Origin: Pterobdella sp. o SKG-2022
Lineage: Eukaryota > Annelida > Clitellata > Hirudinida > Piscicolidae
Reading direction: 5' to 3'
Length of the DNA: 64,000 nucleotides
Assembly: GCA_964035795.1 (NCBI GenBank)
Contig: OZ038322.1
Location: 9,685,868-9,749,867, forward strand
Shown: in pieces, positions 63,197 to 64,000 of the stretch
Position numbering within the stretch: the stretch's first letter is position 1
Layout of the letters: every line of letters starts with the position of its first letter
Translations under genes and position numbers: made by a program
Notes under the pieces: generated by a model
The model's database searches: none
What the model saw: the letters and a program-made list of their open reading frames with translations, nothing else
What the model was told of the DNA's origin: nothing

Positions 63197-64000
63197 TCAA
63201 CCAAATACAACAACTAGAAAGAGTAAAGTAGAAACTATGAGAATGGAGAAAGTGAATGTGAGGCCGCTTGTATGATTACAACCATCTCTGTCGTCACAAT
63301 AGCACATTTCCTTCCAAACGCCATTGTCTTCATACTGCCATCTGCAGCCCCATGCCACTCCTGATAACATATTGCTTTGATAATAGTTATAAAACGTTTC
63401 TCAACGCTTGCTACATAACAAACAAACAAACAAACAAACAAACAAACAAACAAATAACGAATATTATTATTATAGTGGCATGAAACTGATTAAGTCTTCA
63501 AGACCACTTTAGCATNNNNNNNNNNNNNNNNNNNNNNNNNNNNNNNNNNNNNNNNNNNNNNNNNNNNNNNNNNNNNNNNNNNNNNNNNNNNNNNNNNNNN
63601 NNNNNNNNNNNNNNNNNNNNNNNNNNNNNNNNNNNNNNNNNNNNNNNNNNNNNNNNNNNNNNNNNNNNNNNNNNNNNNNNNNNNNNNNNNNNNNNNNNNN
63701 NNNNNNNNNNNNNNNGAGCCAGTTTTAATACAGTAAATTTTCATTCTTTCCTACTCCTCACCTACTATAAAAGAGATATTTAAAAGTAGCTTGATGGTTA
63801 ACCTGTATCAGATCGAGAGCCGCAGCGTCGAGTCTGCTTACTCCATCCATGCCCTATAAAAGTTCAAATTATTTTTTATAAAATAGTTATTCAAAATCCC
63901 CAAAAAGTTTTTTTATAAATGTATCATAATAATTAAGACTAATGATTGGTTTTCTAACATCCTGGCGATTGCCGGGTAATCTTCAAACAGAATGTGCCCG
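63197..64000 (-). CDS. Quiver/sleepless-like Ly6 protein, 3' part (runs off window)
   Basis: Three minus-strand exons: 64000 (edge)-63959, 63853-63803, 63360-63197. Phases 1 and 1 agree. The joined reading contains FCLKITRQSPG, then RRCGSRSD, then WGCRWQY and the terminal block CYCDDRDGCNHTSG, followed by a hydrophobic C-terminus of about 25 residues. The Cys spacing with C-x-C-D...DGCN and the GPI-signal-like tail is that of the Ly6/uPAR three-finger family, closest in style to protostome quiver/sleepless proteins, which are GPI-anchored modulators of K+ channels and nicotinic receptors. The 5' part (signal peptide, first Cys) lies beyond the window. A 200-base gap falls inside the intron between the last two exons. 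Confidence 0.75.
63416..63452. repeat. (CAAA)n microsatellite
   Basis: About nine tandem CAAA units in the intron of the quiver-like gene, close to the assembly gap. Confidence 0.9.
63516..63715. other. Assembly gap (200 Ns)
   Basis: Run of undetermined bases of round length 200, hence a scaffolding gap of probably unknown true size, inside an intron of the quiver-like gene. Confidence 0.99.

Noticed and set aside
63235..63453. Minus-strand 72-codon ORF
   Set aside because: Wrong frame; the correct frame of this segment gives the Ly6-type CYCDDRDGCN terminus, and the upstream part is a CAAA microsatellite.
1..64000. CRISPR arrays, operons, bacterial-type regulatory sites or endogenous viral genes
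   Set aside because: None seen; the window is intron-rich animal DNA, and the only mobile coding remnants are piggyBac and LINE tails.

Overview
The window is eukaryotic nuclear DNA from an invertebrate animal. It is very AT-rich, most genes are split by GT-AG introns (many only 46-70 nt), and there is no operon structure, Shine-Dalgarno sequence or CRISPR array. Gene content points to a protostome: Toll-type multi-cysteine-cluster receptors, an ITG-like/prohormone-3-type Cys-rich precursor, a quiver-type Ly6 protein and one insulin-like receptor. The species cannot be named from the sequence. Exon models were built by eye from splice sites, reading-frame phase and remembered family motifs. 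For almost every multi-exon gene the phases close exactly, which is the main support for the coordinates.

Layout. 1-7.1 kb: two tandem intronless Toll-like receptor genes (minus strand) whose transmembrane/TIR halves are nearly identical and whose ectodomains differ. 8.4-10.9 kb: coatomer zeta (COPZ, plus). 11.1-13.8 kb: arfaptin (plus), with a SINE and LINE scraps in its introns. 14.8-23.3 kb: STRIP1/2, the striatin-interacting subunit of STRIPAK (minus, 23 exons, 880 codons). 26.1-36.4 kb: full-length ABCB/P-glycoprotein transporter (plus, 29 exons, 1267 codons), with a nested transposon cluster and a 235-nt palindrome in one intron. 36.7-43.1 kb: a divergent insulin-like receptor tyrosine kinase (plus, 23 exons, about 1294 codons if one apparent single-base frameshift is ignored). 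43.3-46.3 kb: SETD6-type lysine methyltransferase (plus, 12 exons, 456 codons). 47.0-49.15 kb: dead piggyBac element. 49.7-54.6 kb: secreted ITG-like Cys-rich precursor (minus, 5 exons, 155 codons). 58.1-62.8 kb: Ig/FN3 cell-surface protein (plus, 14 exons, 721 codons). 63.2-64.0 kb: 3' part of a quiver-like Ly6/GPI protein (minus), running off the window and containing a 200-base assembly gap.

The genes do not form one pathway. COPZ and arfaptin are both Golgi/vesicle trafficking factors and lie 212 bp apart in the same direction. ABCB, the insulin receptor and SETD6 are packed head-to-tail with gaps of about 340 and 160 bp. The most interesting features are the stripped-down insulin receptor (first activation-loop Tyr replaced by Phe, no NPXY, no C-terminal tail, no visible furin site), the sharply bounded homogenised tract shared by the two Toll genes, and the ITG-like precursor that is invisible as a long ORF.
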